NCBI GenBank assembly: GCA_946223075.1
Contig: CAMILZ010000006.1
Span: forward strand, 37,280 to 101,279
Reading direction: 5' to 3'
DNA length: 64,000 bases
Origin: an uncultured Dermabacteraceae bacterium
Lineage (GTDB): Bacteria; Actinomycetota; Actinomycetes; Actinomycetales; Dermabacteraceae
Part shown: positions 16,446-25,988 of the stretch, piece by piece
Layout of the letters: the number at the start of each line of letters is the position of its first letter
Numbering within the stretch: the first letter of the stretch is position 1
Notes under the pieces: model-generated
What the model saw: the letters and a program-made list of their open reading frames with translations, nothing else
Told to the model about the DNA's origin: nothing
Database searches by the model: none
Translations under genes and position numbers: made by a program

Positions 16446-17318
16446 ATGACGAGCTCATACGGCGTGATGGACTTCAACACGCTCAAAAAGGAAAACCACA
16501 CCGGCGGCACGTCCGACCCGCTCGAGGGCGAAGTCGCGGTAAGCGAGGCCAACCTCGAGAACCTCATTAAGGAGTCAGAACAGCACCTCACGATCTTGTT
16601 CGTGACGAGTGCGCGCGTGAACGGTGGCGCGGCCTTTACCGACGAACTCCGCGCGGTGATCGCGAAGCACGCCGGCACGATTCGTCTCGCGATCCTCGAC
16701 GCCGATCAGCAGCCGCGCGTTGCCGCGGCGCTGCGCGTTCAGTCACTCCCCACGGCCGTGCTTCTCATGAAGGGGCAGATCCAGCCACTCTTCGAAGGCG
16801 TCGTGACGAAGGAACAGCTCGCCCCCGTCATGGACGAGCTCGCCGCGCTCGCCGCCAAGGAAGGCATGCACACCGAGGCTCCGCGCGAGGAAGCCGAGCA
16901 GCCGGCACTTCCCGAAGCGCTCGAGAAGGCCTACACGGCGATGGAGAGCGGCGACATGGACGGTGCCGAGGCAGCGTTCACCGCGTACCTCGAGGACCAT
17001 CCCGGCGAGAGTGAGGCGAAGAAGGGCCTTGCCGTGATCGCACTCATGCGCCGAACCCAGGGAGTTGAGCTGCAGGCAGGCCGGGAAGCCGCCGCTTCGA
17101 ACCCGAAGGACATCGATGCGCAGCTTGTCGCTGCCGATCTCGACCTTCTCGGCGGGCACGTTGAGGATTCGTTCGCGCGCCTTCTGACCTCTTTCCGCGA
17201 CACGCCCGCGGAGCGCGACCGCATCCGCGCGCGATTGCTTGAGCTTTTCGACGTCGTGGGAGCGGAAGACGATCGCGTGCTCCAGGCGCGCAAGAAGCTC
17301 AGCCGGCTCATGTTCTAA
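16446..17318 (+). CDS. thioredoxin-fold/TPR protein, CnoX (YbbN)-like, without cysteines
   Basis: The 290-aa cytosolic protein has a thioredoxin domain (about residues 30-135) followed by TPR-like helices (about 150-285), the architecture of the chaperone holdase CnoX/YbbN. The position of the CXXC motif reads SARVNG and the whole protein contains no cysteine, so it cannot do dithiol redox chemistry; the cis-proline P102 (SLPT) is kept. The ATG has a good AAGGAG site. Last gene of a three-gene cluster with a membrane protein and a lipoprotein, ended by a strong terminator. A holdase role is inference from architecture. Confidence 0.82.
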   Translation: MTSSYGVMDFNTLKKENHTGGTSDPLEGEVAVSEANLENLIKESEQHLTILFVTSARVNGGAAFTDELRAVIAKHAGTIRLAILDADQQPRVAAALRVQSLPTAVLLMKGQIQPLFEGVVTKEQLAPVMDELAALAAKEGMHTEAPREEAEQPALPEALEKAYTAMESGDMDGAEAAFTAYLEDHPGESEAKKGLAVIALMRRTQGVELQAGREAAASNPKDIDAQLVAADLDLLGGHVEDSFARLLTSFRDTPAERDRIRARLLELFDVVGAEDDRVLQARKKLSRLMF

Positions 17319-17340
17319 AAAGCACCGCGCGAGCGCGAGG

Positions 17341-17385
17341 AAAAGAGGCGTGCGATCCCTTCGAGGACCGCACGCCTCTTTTTCA
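17341..17385 (+). terminator. bidirectional rho-independent terminator
   Basis: A 14-bp perfect stem (17341-17354 with 17369-17382) runs from a stretch of A residues into a stretch of T residues, so it can work for the plus-strand cluster and for glgB, which ends just beyond it on the minus strand. Confidence 0.9.
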
Positions 17386-17397
17386 GTTCCTTTGCTA

Positions 17398-19602
17398 TTA
17401 CTCCTGCACGTGGCGCTCGGGGGTGAAGAACACGGCGCCGAGCGGCGGAACGCTCACGCGCACCGAGTAGTCGAGGCCGCCGTAGGGGACGGGCTCGGCC
17501 TGGACACGGCCGAGGTTGCCCACCCCGCTTCCGCCGTAGACCACCGCGTCGGAGTTGAGAATTTCAGCCCACGCTCCTCCTTCGGGGAGGCCAATGCGGA
17601 AGGCACGCCACGGCTCGGGCGAGAAGTTGATGATCGCGACGACCGGGGTGCCCTCGCGGTCGTAACGCGCGAACGCCACGAGGTTGTGGCCCGCGGCATC
17701 GGCGTCGAGCCAACGGAAGCCCGCGCCTTCTTGATCGAGCTCGTACAGCGCCGGGTAGGTGCGCTGCACGCGGTTGAGGTCGCGCACGTAATCGTTGACG
17801 CCCTGGTGGAGGGGGAAATCGAGAAGCCAAAACGGGAGGGCCTGATTTTCGTTCCACTCCGTGCCCTGCGCGAAGTCGCAGCCCATGAAGAGAAGCTGCT
17901 TGCCAGGGTGCGCCCACATGAGGCTCAAGTAGGCGCGCAGATTCGCGGCCTGCTGCCAATCGTCGCCGGGGGCCTTCCGCAAGAGCGGGGCTTTGCCGTG
18001 CACGACCTCGTCGTGGGAGATCGGCAGAATGAAGTTCTCCGAATACTGATAGACCATCGCGAACGTGAGCTCGTGGTGGCGGTACTGGCGGTAGATCGGA
18101 TCCTGGCCGAGGTACTCGAGCGTGTCGTGCATGAAGCCCATGTTCCACTTGAAGCCGAAACCGAGGCCGCCCTGGTCGGTGGGCTTCGTGACGCCCGGGA
18201 AGGACGTGGATTCTTCGGCGATCATCGTGATGCCGGGCGCACGCTTGTACGCGGTCGCGTTGACCTCCTTGAGGAAGTCGATCGCCTCGAGGTTCTCGCG
18301 ACCGCCGTATTCGTTCGGGATCCACTCGCCTTCGCCTCGTGAATAGTCGAGGTAGAGCATCGAGGCCACGGCATCCACACGAAGGCCATCGACGTGAAAC
18401 TCTTCGAGCCAGTAGCACGCGTTCGCCACGAGGAAGTTCCGCACCTCGGTGCGGCCGAGGTCGAAGATATAGGTGCCCCAGTCGGGGTGCTCGCCCTTGC
18501 GCGGGTCGGCGTGCTCGTAGAGCGCGGTGCCGTCGAAACGGCCGAGCGCCCACTCGTCCTTTGGGAAGTGCGCGGGCACCCAGTCCATGATGACGCCGAT
18601 CCCGGCCTCGTGAAGAGCGTTGATGAGGTAGCGCAGGTCGTCGGGGTGGCCGAGGCGCGAGGTGGGCGCGTAGTAGCCCGTGACCTGGTAGCCCCACGAA
18701 CCGCCGAAGGGGTGCTCCGCGAGGGGGAGAAACTCAACGTGCGTGTACCCCATGTTCTTGACGTATTCCACGAGGGGATCGGCGACGTCACGGTACGAGG
18801 TGTAGGGGCGCCACGAGGCAAGGTGCACTTCGTAGATCGACATTTGCGATTTGAGCGGGTTCTTCGCGGCGCGCTCGGCGAGGAAGGCATCGTCGCTCCA
18901 TTCGAAATCGGAGTCGACGACGACGCTGCCCGTTGCGGGCGGAACCTCGGCGAGGCGCGCCATCGGGTCGGCCTTCTCGCGCCACACCTTGTCGGCGCCG
19001 AGGATGCGGAATTTGTAGACCGCACCTGCGCGCACGCCAGGCAAAAAGATCTCCCACACGCCCGAATCGCCGAGCGAACGCATCGAGGTGCGGCGGCCAT
19101 TCCAACCGTTAAAGTCGCCGATTACCTGGACGGCGGCGGCATTCGGGGCCCACACGGTAAAGCTCGTGCCCTGGATACCGTCGAGAGTGCGCACGTGTGC
19201 GCCGAGCGCACGCCACAACTCTTCGTGGCGGCCCTCGCGAATGAGGTGCAGGTCGAAGTCGCTGATTGTGGGGAGGAAACGGTAGGGATCGTCCACGATT
19301 TCCGTGCCGCCGCCCGGCCACGTCACGCGCAAGCGGTGCAGCACGATCGGGGAATCGGGGGCCTCGAAGGCGCCGCTAAAAATGCCGTTGTACTCGTGGG
19401 CGAGCTCAATCTCGAGCCGCTCACCATTCTCGAGCCGCACGAGGGCTTCGACCTTGTCGGCGAACGGCTTGAGTGTGCGGATCGTGTACCCGCCTTCGTA
19501 TTCGTGAAGGCCGAGGATCGAGTGCGGCGAATAGTACGAGCCGGTCGCAACCGACCCGAGCTCGTGCTCGCTCGCGGGGAGGAGGGGAGGGGCTGCGCTC
19601 AT
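17398..19602 (-). CDS. glgB: 1,4-alpha-glucan branching enzyme
   Basis: GlgB introduces alpha-1,6 branches into alpha-glucan. The 734-aa protein has an N-terminal CBM48 domain (FTVWAPNAAAVQVIGDFNGW) and a GH13 barrel with DWVPAHF, the nucleophile aspartate in DGLRVDAVASMLY, the acid/base glutamate in MIAEESTSFPGV and the final ISHDEVVHGK motif. The ATG has an AAAGGAGAT site. It is last in glgX-glgE-glgB; GlgE and GlgB together build branched glucan from maltose-1-phosphate. Confidence 0.95.
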   Translation of the reverse strand: MSAAPPLLPASEHELGSVATGSYYSPHSILGLHEYEGGYTIRTLKPFADKVEALVRLENGERLEIELAHEYNGIFSGAFEAPDSPIVLHRLRVTWPGGGTEIVDDPYRFLPTISDFDLHLIREGRHEELWRALGAHVRTLDGIQGTSFTVWAPNAAAVQVIGDFNGWNGRRTSMRSLGDSGVWEIFLPGVRAGAVYKFRILGADKVWREKADPMARLAEVPPATGSVVVDSDFEWSDDAFLAERAAKNPLKSQMSIYEVHLASWRPYTSYRDVADPLVEYVKNMGYTHVEFLPLAEHPFGGSWGYQVTGYYAPTSRLGHPDDLRYLINALHEAGIGVIMDWVPAHFPKDEWALGRFDGTALYEHADPRKGEHPDWGTYIFDLGRTEVRNFLVANACYWLEEFHVDGLRVDAVASMLYLDYSRGEGEWIPNEYGGRENLEAIDFLKEVNATAYKRAPGITMIAEESTSFPGVTKPTDQGGLGFGFKWNMGFMHDTLEYLGQDPIYRQYRHHELTFAMVYQYSENFILPISHDEVVHGKAPLLRKAPGDDWQQAANLRAYLSLMWAHPGKQLLFMGCDFAQGTEWNENQALPFWLLDFPLHQGVNDYVRDLNRVQRTYPALYELDQEGAGFRWLDADAAGHNLVAFARYDREGTPVVAIINFSPEPWRAFRIGLPEGGAWAEILNSDAVVYGGSGVGNLGRVQAEPVPYGGLDYSVRVSVPPLGAVFFTPERHVQE

Positions 19603-19626
19603 GTCTATCTCCTTTGGTGACGGCGC

Positions 19627-21645
19627 TCAGTAGCGAATAACGCGGAGGATGTGGGCGGGGCGGTAGTCGGCGCTCAGCTCGACGTAGTTGTCGCGATCCC
19701 ACAGGAATTGCTCGCCCGTGAGGAGATCTTCGACCATGTAATCGGAGTGAATATTGAGCGCCTCGGTGTCGATGTGCACCCACGTCGACGTGCCGCCCTG
19801 CGCCTCGGTCATCGAGACGACGATGATCGTGTCATCCAGATCGTTCTCAGTGTCGCGGCCTTCGATATGCTTGGAGAACACGAGCACGCGATCGTCGTCG
19901 GAGCCGTGGAACGTCGTCGTCGTGAGAGTGTGAAGCGCGGGGTGGGCACGGCGCACCTCGTTGAGGCGAGTGAGGAGCGGCTCGAGCGAGCGACCCGAGT
20001 TCAGCGCCGCTTCGTAATCACGCGGCTTGTACTCGTACTTCTCGTTGTCGATGTTTTCCTGCGCTCCGGGCCGCGGCGTGCTCTCCACGAGCTCGAAGCC
20101 GGAGTAGATCCCCCAGGTGGGCGAGAGGGTGGCCGCGAGGATCGCGCGGAGGCGGAACGCGTTCCAGCCGCCATTCGACATAAACGGCGTCAAGATGTCG
20201 TGAGTCGTGGGCCAGAAGCTTGGGCGCATGTAGTGCGCGGAGGCCTTGAGCTCCTCCATGTACTCGCGCAGCTCCTCGGGGCTGTGGCGCCACGCAAAGT
20301 ACGTGTACGACTGGTGGTAGCCAACCTTCGCGAGCGTGTGCATCATCGCGGGCTTCGTGAACGCCTCGGCCAGGAAGAGCACTTCGGGGTGGGTTTCGCG
20401 GAACTCCGCGAGAAGCTCCTCCCAGAAGCGCACGGGCTTCGTGTGCGGGTTATCCACGCGGAAGAGAGTCACGCCGTGCGAGATCCAGTATTCGAGCACG
20501 TCGCGGACCGCTTCGTAGAGGCCCCGGTAGTCGGTATCGAAACTGAGCGGGTAAATATCCTGGTACTTCTTCGGCGGATTCTCCGCGTATGCAATCGAAC
20601 CGTCTGCACGCACAACGAACCACTCGGGGTGCTCTTTCACCCACGGGTGATCGGGCGAGCACTGAAGCGCGATATCGAGGGCCACCTCGAGGCCGAGACT
20701 CTTCGCGTGCGCAACGAAGCGATCGAAATCCTCAATCGTGCCGAGGTCGGGATGGATGGCGTCGTGGCCGCCGTCGGAAGAACCGATCGCGTAAGGCGAG
20801 CCCGGATCCCCCTCGAGGGCCTCGAGGGTGTTGTTGCGGCCCTTGCGGTGAGTCGTGCCAATCGGATGAATTGGCGTGACGTAGGCGACGTCGAAGCCCA
20901 TGCGCTTGATGCGCTCGAGCTGCGGGAGAGAGCTTTCGAGGGTGCCGGAGACCCAGCCACCCTGCTCAGGTTCGAAGTGTGCGCCCTCGGAGCGCGGGAA
21001 GAATTCGTACCACGAACCATAGAGGGCACGCTCACGCTCAACCCGCACGGCGATCTTTGCGGAACGCGTGGGCCAACGGCGCAAGGGGAACGTGGTCATC
21101 GCCTCGCGCATATCGGCGGCGAGGGCGGGGGCAATCCTGGCCGACGGATGCAGGCTCGTATTGGTGAGGGCGTCAATCGCCGCTTCGAGGCGGGCCTTGT
21201 GGGTCATCGGCCTCTTTTTCTTGGCGATCTCAGCGAGTGCAGCCTTGAGCACGATCACGCCCTCGGCGCACATGAGTTCTTCGTCGACACCCGCGGCGAT
21301 CTTGACCTCAGCGTTGTGCGCCCACGTGAGGTACGGGGCGTCAAACGATTCCACGCGATACGCCCACTCACCCTCGCGATCCGGGCGGAAGCTGCCCTCC
21401 CAGTGGTCGAGACCGGGGTTCGTGCACACCATCGACGAGCGCACGGTTTCACCTTCGGGATCGGTCACGAGGAGCTGCATGCCCATCTGATCGTGACCCT
21501 CGCGAAAGCTCGTCGCGTGCACGCGAACGCGCTCGCCCACGACCGCTTTGACGGGGAAGCGACCTCCGTCCACGTTCGGTGAGACGGACGTGATCGGAAT
21601 GCGCCCGATCCCGGTGGTCATCGCTGCTTTCGCCCTCGTGGCCAT
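19627..21645 (-). CDS. glgE: alpha-1,4-glucan:maltose-1-phosphate maltosyltransferase
   Basis: GlgE transfers maltosyl units from maltose-1-phosphate onto alpha-glucan. The GH13_3 protein has the nucleophile D398 in RVDNPHTKP, the acid/base glutamate in FLAEAFTKP, and THDILTPF. The frame is open to 21864, but the ATG at 21645 follows a GGGAGG site and gives 672 aa, the usual length. It sits between glgX and glgB. The partner enzymes that make maltose-1-phosphate (TreS and Pep2/Mak) are not in this window. Confidence 0.94.
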   Translation of the reverse strand: MATRAKAAMTTGIGRIPITSVSPNVDGGRFPVKAVVGERVRVHATSFREGHDQMGMQLLVTDPEGETVRSSMVCTNPGLDHWEGSFRPDREGEWAYRVESFDAPYLTWAHNAEVKIAAGVDEELMCAEGVIVLKAALAEIAKKKRPMTHKARLEAAIDALTNTSLHPSARIAPALAADMREAMTTFPLRRWPTRSAKIAVRVERERALYGSWYEFFPRSEGAHFEPEQGGWVSGTLESSLPQLERIKRMGFDVAYVTPIHPIGTTHRKGRNNTLEALEGDPGSPYAIGSSDGGHDAIHPDLGTIEDFDRFVAHAKSLGLEVALDIALQCSPDHPWVKEHPEWFVVRADGSIAYAENPPKKYQDIYPLSFDTDYRGLYEAVRDVLEYWISHGVTLFRVDNPHTKPVRFWEELLAEFRETHPEVLFLAEAFTKPAMMHTLAKVGYHQSYTYFAWRHSPEELREYMEELKASAHYMRPSFWPTTHDILTPFMSNGGWNAFRLRAILAATLSPTWGIYSGFELVESTPRPGAQENIDNEKYEYKPRDYEAALNSGRSLEPLLTRLNEVRRAHPALHTLTTTTFHGSDDDRVLVFSKHIEGRDTENDLDDTIIVVSMTEAQGGTSTWVHIDTEALNIHSDYMVEDLLTGEQFLWDRDNYVELSADYRPAHILRVIRY

Positions 21646-21682
21646 TGTGCCTCCCAAACTCGGCGTCGTCGTGATCTGCGCC

Positions 21683-23884
21683 TCAAAGTTTATCGGGATG
21701 CGCTGGGAGATTGTCGGCACTTCCCGACCACCATTTTGGCGCACGCCAACCGTCGGATTGCACGACGGCGACCGTTGGCCCATCGAGGTGGAGGCGTTCG
21801 TTTTCACGGTCCAGCCTCGCCCCACCGAGCGACGAATCAAGCGCGATTCTGAGCGGCCCTGCACCCCATGCGCTCGCGGGCAGTTGCACGTCGCGCGGGC
21901 CCTGCTCGTTGCTCATGACCACGACGGTGAGGCCATCGCGGTGAGGGATCGCGATCGTCAAGTGTCGGCGTTCGGGATTGAACCAGTCGCCGTGGCTCAT
22001 GGGGGAAGCATCGCCCTTGAGCCACGTGATGCCGCCCGAGTCGCGATCCTCGAGGCTCGCCTCGTCGAAAAAGGTCGAGGGGCGCAGAGCGCTGAGCGCG
22101 CGGCGTGCGGCGATCGCCTCTTTGGTGAAGGTGAGCTGACGTTCGGTGCGCGCATTGGACTCCCACGAAAGCCACGTGAGTGCGCTGTCGTGGCAATAGG
22201 CGTTGTTATTGCCTTCTTGCGTGCGAAGGCGCTCGTCGCCCGCGGTCATCATGGGCACGCCCGCGCTCGTGAGGAGGGTGGCGAGGAGATTGCGTGCGCT
22301 GCGATCGCGCACGTCCTCGAGTGCGCCGTCGGGGCCTTCGGTGCCGTGGTGGAACGAGCGATTGTTGTCCGTTCCGTCCCGGCCATCCTCACCGTTGTCG
22401 ACGTTGTGCTTGTCGTTGTAGGTCGTGAGGTCGGCGAGTGTAAAGCCGTCGTGCGCGGTCACAAAGTTGATCGAGGCGAGCGGTGAGCGCATCGAGCGGC
22501 CCGCGGGGAGATCATGCGGATCGGCGCGGCGGAACACGTCCGCGGATCCCGCGAAGCGTGTCGCGAGATCGCGAATATAGGGGTGCTGGGGAGAACCGTG
22601 CTCGCTCAGTTCGCGGTTGCTCGAGAGCCAGAAGCCGCGGATGTCGTCGCGGTAGGAGTCGTTCCACTCGCTCATGCCTGCGGGGAAATTGCCGGTTTGC
22701 CAGCCGAAGCTGCCCACGTCCCACGGTTCGGCAATGAGCTTGATGCCCGCGAGCGCGGGGTCTGTGCGCATCGCGGTCAAAAGCGGGTGTTTCGGGTCGA
22801 AGCCGTTCTCGCCTCGCGCGAGGGTCGTCGCGAGGTCAAAGCGGAAACCGTCGACTCCGACGGTGGTGGCCCAGAACCGGAGCGAGCGCATGATCAGATC
22901 CACGACGAAGGGGCTTCGCGCGTCGAGCGTGTTGCCGGTCCCCGTGAAATCGGCGAGGTGGCCGGAATCCTGCCAATAGTACTCGCGCGCATCGAGCCCG
23001 CGGAAGGATACGCAGGGGCCGTCCTTGGCACCTTCGGCCGTATGGTTGTAGACGACGTCGAGGATGACCTCGATCCCCGCGGCGTGCAGGGCGTTGACCA
23101 TGTCTTGGACCTCGGCGAGTACGGCGGCGGGGCCCTGTTCGCGCGCGGCTTTGGTCGCGTAGCGAGGGTTCGGGGCGAAGTAGCTCAGGGTGTTGTATCC
23201 CCAGTAGTTCGTGAGGCCGAGGCGTGTGAGGTGGACTTCGTCGAGAGCGGCGTGAATCGGGAGGAGTTCGATTGCGGTGATGCCGAGGTCTCGAAGGTAG
23301 GTGAGCGAAGCGTCGTGGGCGAGGCCCGCATAGGTACCGCGCAGCTCGGGCGGGAGGTGGGGGTTGAGTTTCGAGAAGCCGCGCACGTGGGCTTCGTAGA
23401 GGATCGTGTCGCGAAGGGGGGTGCGGGGTCGCAGCGTGGGGTCGAAGCGTTCGGGCCTCACGTGGGTCACGACGGAGTGGATGGCCGAGTCGGCATTGTC
23501 GTGCGGGTCGAGGCGGAGGGGTTCGACGGGGCGCAAGCCTGAGTCGACGGTATGCGCGAACATCGATTCGAGGAGCGAGGAGGCATGGTCGATGCCGTGG
23601 GCGTAGGGGTCGATGAGCAGCTTGTTGGGGTTGAAAACGAGCCCGTGCTCTGGTGCCCATGGGCCGTAGGCGCGCAGGCCGTAGTGGGTGCCTTCCGTAA
23701 GCCCGTCGACGGCTCCCCAGTGGACGCCCGCATCGACGTGGGGGAGGGGAATGCGCCGTTCGCGCCCGTTTTCGAAAACGCACAGGTCGATGCGCTCGGC
23801 GCGCGGGGCGGGGATCGAGTATGTTCCGACGCCTGCCGAGTTCACGGTGAGGCCGGGATTTGTGGGAGGGGGAGGAACGGTCAC
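21683..23884 (-). CDS. glgX: glycogen debranching enzyme, GlgX/TreX type
   Basis: The enzyme hydrolyses alpha-1,6 branch points of glycogen-like glucan (isoamylase type). The 733-aa protein has an N-terminal CBM48-like domain and a GH13_11 barrel with LYEAHVRGFSKLNP, the nucleophile region VDGFRFDLATTLAR, the glutamate in LIAEPWDVG and the late motif FVTAHDGFTLADL. It starts at GTG and is the first gene of the minus-strand glucan operon, 37 bp before glgE. Having synthesis and debranching in one unit fits turnover of the polymer. Confidence 0.93.
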   Translation of the reverse strand: MTVPPPPTNPGLTVNSAGVGTYSIPAPRAERIDLCVFENGRERRIPLPHVDAGVHWGAVDGLTEGTHYGLRAYGPWAPEHGLVFNPNKLLIDPYAHGIDHASSLLESMFAHTVDSGLRPVEPLRLDPHDNADSAIHSVVTHVRPERFDPTLRPRTPLRDTILYEAHVRGFSKLNPHLPPELRGTYAGLAHDASLTYLRDLGITAIELLPIHAALDEVHLTRLGLTNYWGYNTLSYFAPNPRYATKAAREQGPAAVLAEVQDMVNALHAAGIEVILDVVYNHTAEGAKDGPCVSFRGLDAREYYWQDSGHLADFTGTGNTLDARSPFVVDLIMRSLRFWATTVGVDGFRFDLATTLARGENGFDPKHPLLTAMRTDPALAGIKLIAEPWDVGSFGWQTGNFPAGMSEWNDSYRDDIRGFWLSSNRELSEHGSPQHPYIRDLATRFAGSADVFRRADPHDLPAGRSMRSPLASINFVTAHDGFTLADLTTYNDKHNVDNGEDGRDGTDNNRSFHHGTEGPDGALEDVRDRSARNLLATLLTSAGVPMMTAGDERLRTQEGNNNAYCHDSALTWLSWESNARTERQLTFTKEAIAARRALSALRPSTFFDEASLEDRDSGGITWLKGDASPMSHGDWFNPERRHLTIAIPHRDGLTVVVMSNEQGPRDVQLPASAWGAGPLRIALDSSLGGARLDRENERLHLDGPTVAVVQSDGWRAPKWWSGSADNLPAHPDKL

Positions 23885-24018
23885 GACGACATTGTTTCAG
23901 ACATCCGTTGTATGCCGTGTTTTTGACGTGCTTTCGAGGGCGGTTCGGTATTGTCGAGGCGTGGTGCGCCTCCTCGCGCACGTGTGATCGATTGGGAAGC
24001 GGCAAAAGAGGTACGTAC

Positions 24019-25086
24019 ATGAGCATGAATGGTGGGGCCCCCTCGCCGCGTCCGGTGGGCCAGCAGCCTTCCCGCACGCGCACGTTTCAGCCGGAAAGCC
24101 CCGTGCTTGGGCCAGCCGAGCGCGAGAGGGCGGCGCACATCGTCCAGAACATCACGGGCGTCTTCGGTACGCGCGTTGTGGGCCAGGAACGCTTGAGGCT
24201 CGCGCTTCTCACGAGTCTCGCGGCCGGTGGTCACGTGCTTCTCGAATCCGTTCCGGGCCTCGCGAAGACGACCGCGGCCCAGGCACTCGCGAGCGCGATT
24301 GGCGGTTCCTTCCGGCGTATTCAGTGCACCCCTGACCTCATGCCGAACGACATCATCGGCACGCAGATCTTCAACTACGGCACTGGCGAGTTCACGACCC
24401 AGCTCGGCCCAGTCCACGCGAACATCGTGCTCCTCGACGAGATTAACCGTTCGAGCGCGAAGACTCAGTCGGCGATGCTCGAGGCGATGCAGGAGCGCCA
24501 AACCTCGATCGGCGGCGAGGTGTACCGCCTCCCTCACCCGTTCATGGTGCTCGCGACCCAGAACCCGATCGAGGAAGAAGGCACGTACGTTCTTCCCGAG
24601 GCCCAGATGGACCGCTTTCTCATGAAGGAGATCCTCACGTACCCGAAGCCGGCGGAGGAGCACGAAATTCTCGACCGCTCGACATCGGGCACTCTCGCCG
24701 CACCGAAGAACGTGCAGCCGAGCGTGAGCCTCGACGACATCGAGTTTCTTCAGCGCGCTGTGGATCGCGTGTACGTGGATGCAGCGGTCAAACGCTACAT
24801 CATCGACCTCGTGTTCTCGACTCGCGGTTCGGGGCCGCGCCCCATCCAAAATCTCACGCAGTCGGTGCGCGTGGGCGCTTCTCCGCGTGGTTCACTCGCC
24901 CTCATGCGCGTCGCGCAGGCCCACGCCCTCATCGAAGGTCGCGACTACGCGACTCCGGACGACGTGCGCGCGCTGCGGTACTCGGTTCTTCGTCACCGCC
25001 TCGTGCTCACCTTCGATGCGCTTGCGAGTGGGATCACGCCCGAGACGATCATCGACGCGGTGTTCTCCGCGGTTCCGCTTCCGTAG
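24019..25086 (+). CDS. MoxR-family AAA+ ATPase (first copy)
   Basis: MoxR ATPases act as chaperones that, with VWA-domain partners, mature or assemble other proteins. The 355-aa product has Walker A in ESVPGLAKTTAAQAL, Walker B in NIVLLDEINRSSAKTQ, sensor 1 in VLATQNPIEEEGTY and the arginine-bearing PEAQMDRF segment. The ATG at 24019 follows AAAGAGG; the frame is open to 23860. It leads a tightly packed set: DUF58, short membrane protein, two VWA proteins, TPR protein. The substrate of the system is unknown. Confidence 0.92.
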   Translation: MSMNGGAPSPRPVGQQPSRTRTFQPESPVLGPAERERAAHIVQNITGVFGTRVVGQERLRLALLTSLAAGGHVLLESVPGLAKTTAAQALASAIGGSFRRIQCTPDLMPNDIIGTQIFNYGTGEFTTQLGPVHANIVLLDEINRSSAKTQSAMLEAMQERQTSIGGEVYRLPHPFMVLATQNPIEEEGTYVLPEAQMDRFLMKEILTYPKPAEEHEILDRSTSGTLAAPKNVQPSVSLDDIEFLQRAVDRVYVDAAVKRYIIDLVFSTRGSGPRPIQNLTQSVRVGASPRGSLALMRVAQAHALIEGRDYATPDDVRALRYSVLRHRLVLTFDALASGITPETIIDAVFSAVPLP

Positions 25087-25094
25087 GGGCCGTT

Positions 25095-25988
25095 TTGGCG
25101 TCGCTTCTCACGAGGGTCAAGGCCAAAGTTGAGATCACGACCACCAAAAAGGTGCGTGGTCTCATCGCTGGTCGCGCCCGCTCCCTGTTCAAGGGCAGTG
25201 GCGAGGATTTCGACGACCTCAAGTACTACCAGCCGGGCGACAAGATCTCGGACATCGACTGGAAGGCGACCGCCCGAAGCGGGGAGCCGCTCATTCGCCA
25301 GTTCAACGAGGAGCGCGTGCGCTACCTTTGCGTGATCGGCGATACGTCGGGGGCGATGGCGGCGACTGCCGCCGACGGCACATCGAAGCGTGACGCGCTC
25401 GTGACCGCCGCGGGATTCCTGTGCTACCTCGCCCACACGAACGGCGATCTCGTGGGTCTCGTCGCGGGTACGCCCGGCGATCAGCGCCAGCTTCCCGCTC
25501 GCTCGTCGCGCGGCCATCTCGAACTTCTTTTGCGCACCCTTCACAAGAACACCGTTCTTGGCGGTCCCCCCGCCAACGTCGAGTGGGCGCTCACGCGAGC
25601 GCTCCGCCTCACGCGCCGCTCGAGCCTCATGCTTCTCATCACCGACGAGGCGAATCCCGGGCCCGAATGTGAGGGCGTGCTGCGCCGCCTCATGACGCGC
25701 CACGACGTTCTCGTGGTGCGAGTCCGCGACGCTGACCCGCTTGGTCGCGTGGATCTCGACGCCGATCTCATCGACCCCGGCTACCCGCGCGAAATCCTCC
25801 GCCACACGCGTACGGTGAAAGCCGTGCAGGCGGAGGCCGATGCCTTTCGCGAGAGGCGCGAAGCCGACATCACGGCCATGCTCGACTCACTCGGGATTGT
25901 CCACACTCTCACCGACGGCGACAACCACGTCGTCGACGACATGATCGCCATGTTCCGCAGGCAGGGGGCGCGCCATGGACGGCCTTGA
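25095..25988 (+). CDS. DUF58 / VWA-like protein
   Basis: DUF58 proteins are usual partners of MoxR ATPases. The 297-aa protein carries the family block YYQPGDKISDIDWKATARSG, followed by a Rossmann-like VWA fold (YLCVIGDTSGAM) whose metal-site DXSXS is imperfect (DTSGA). It has no membrane anchor, unlike the DUF58 protein of the second cluster. It starts at TTG 8 bp after moxR and overlaps the next gene by 14 bp. Confidence 0.88.
   Translation: MASLLTRVKAKVEITTTKKVRGLIAGRARSLFKGSGEDFDDLKYYQPGDKISDIDWKATARSGEPLIRQFNEERVRYLCVIGDTSGAMAATAADGTSKRDALVTAAGFLCYLAHTNGDLVGLVAGTPGDQRQLPARSSRGHLELLLRTLHKNTVLGGPPANVEWALTRALRLTRRSSLMLLITDEANPGPECEGVLRRLMTRHDVLVVRVRDADPLGRVDLDADLIDPGYPREILRHTRTVKAVQAEADAFRERREADITAMLDSLGIVHTLTDGDNHVVDDMIAMFRRQGARHGRP

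Noticed and set aside
19651..21582. 643-codon plus-strand frame opposite glgE
   Set aside because: Shadow of a conserved GH13 enzyme; no recognisable domain.
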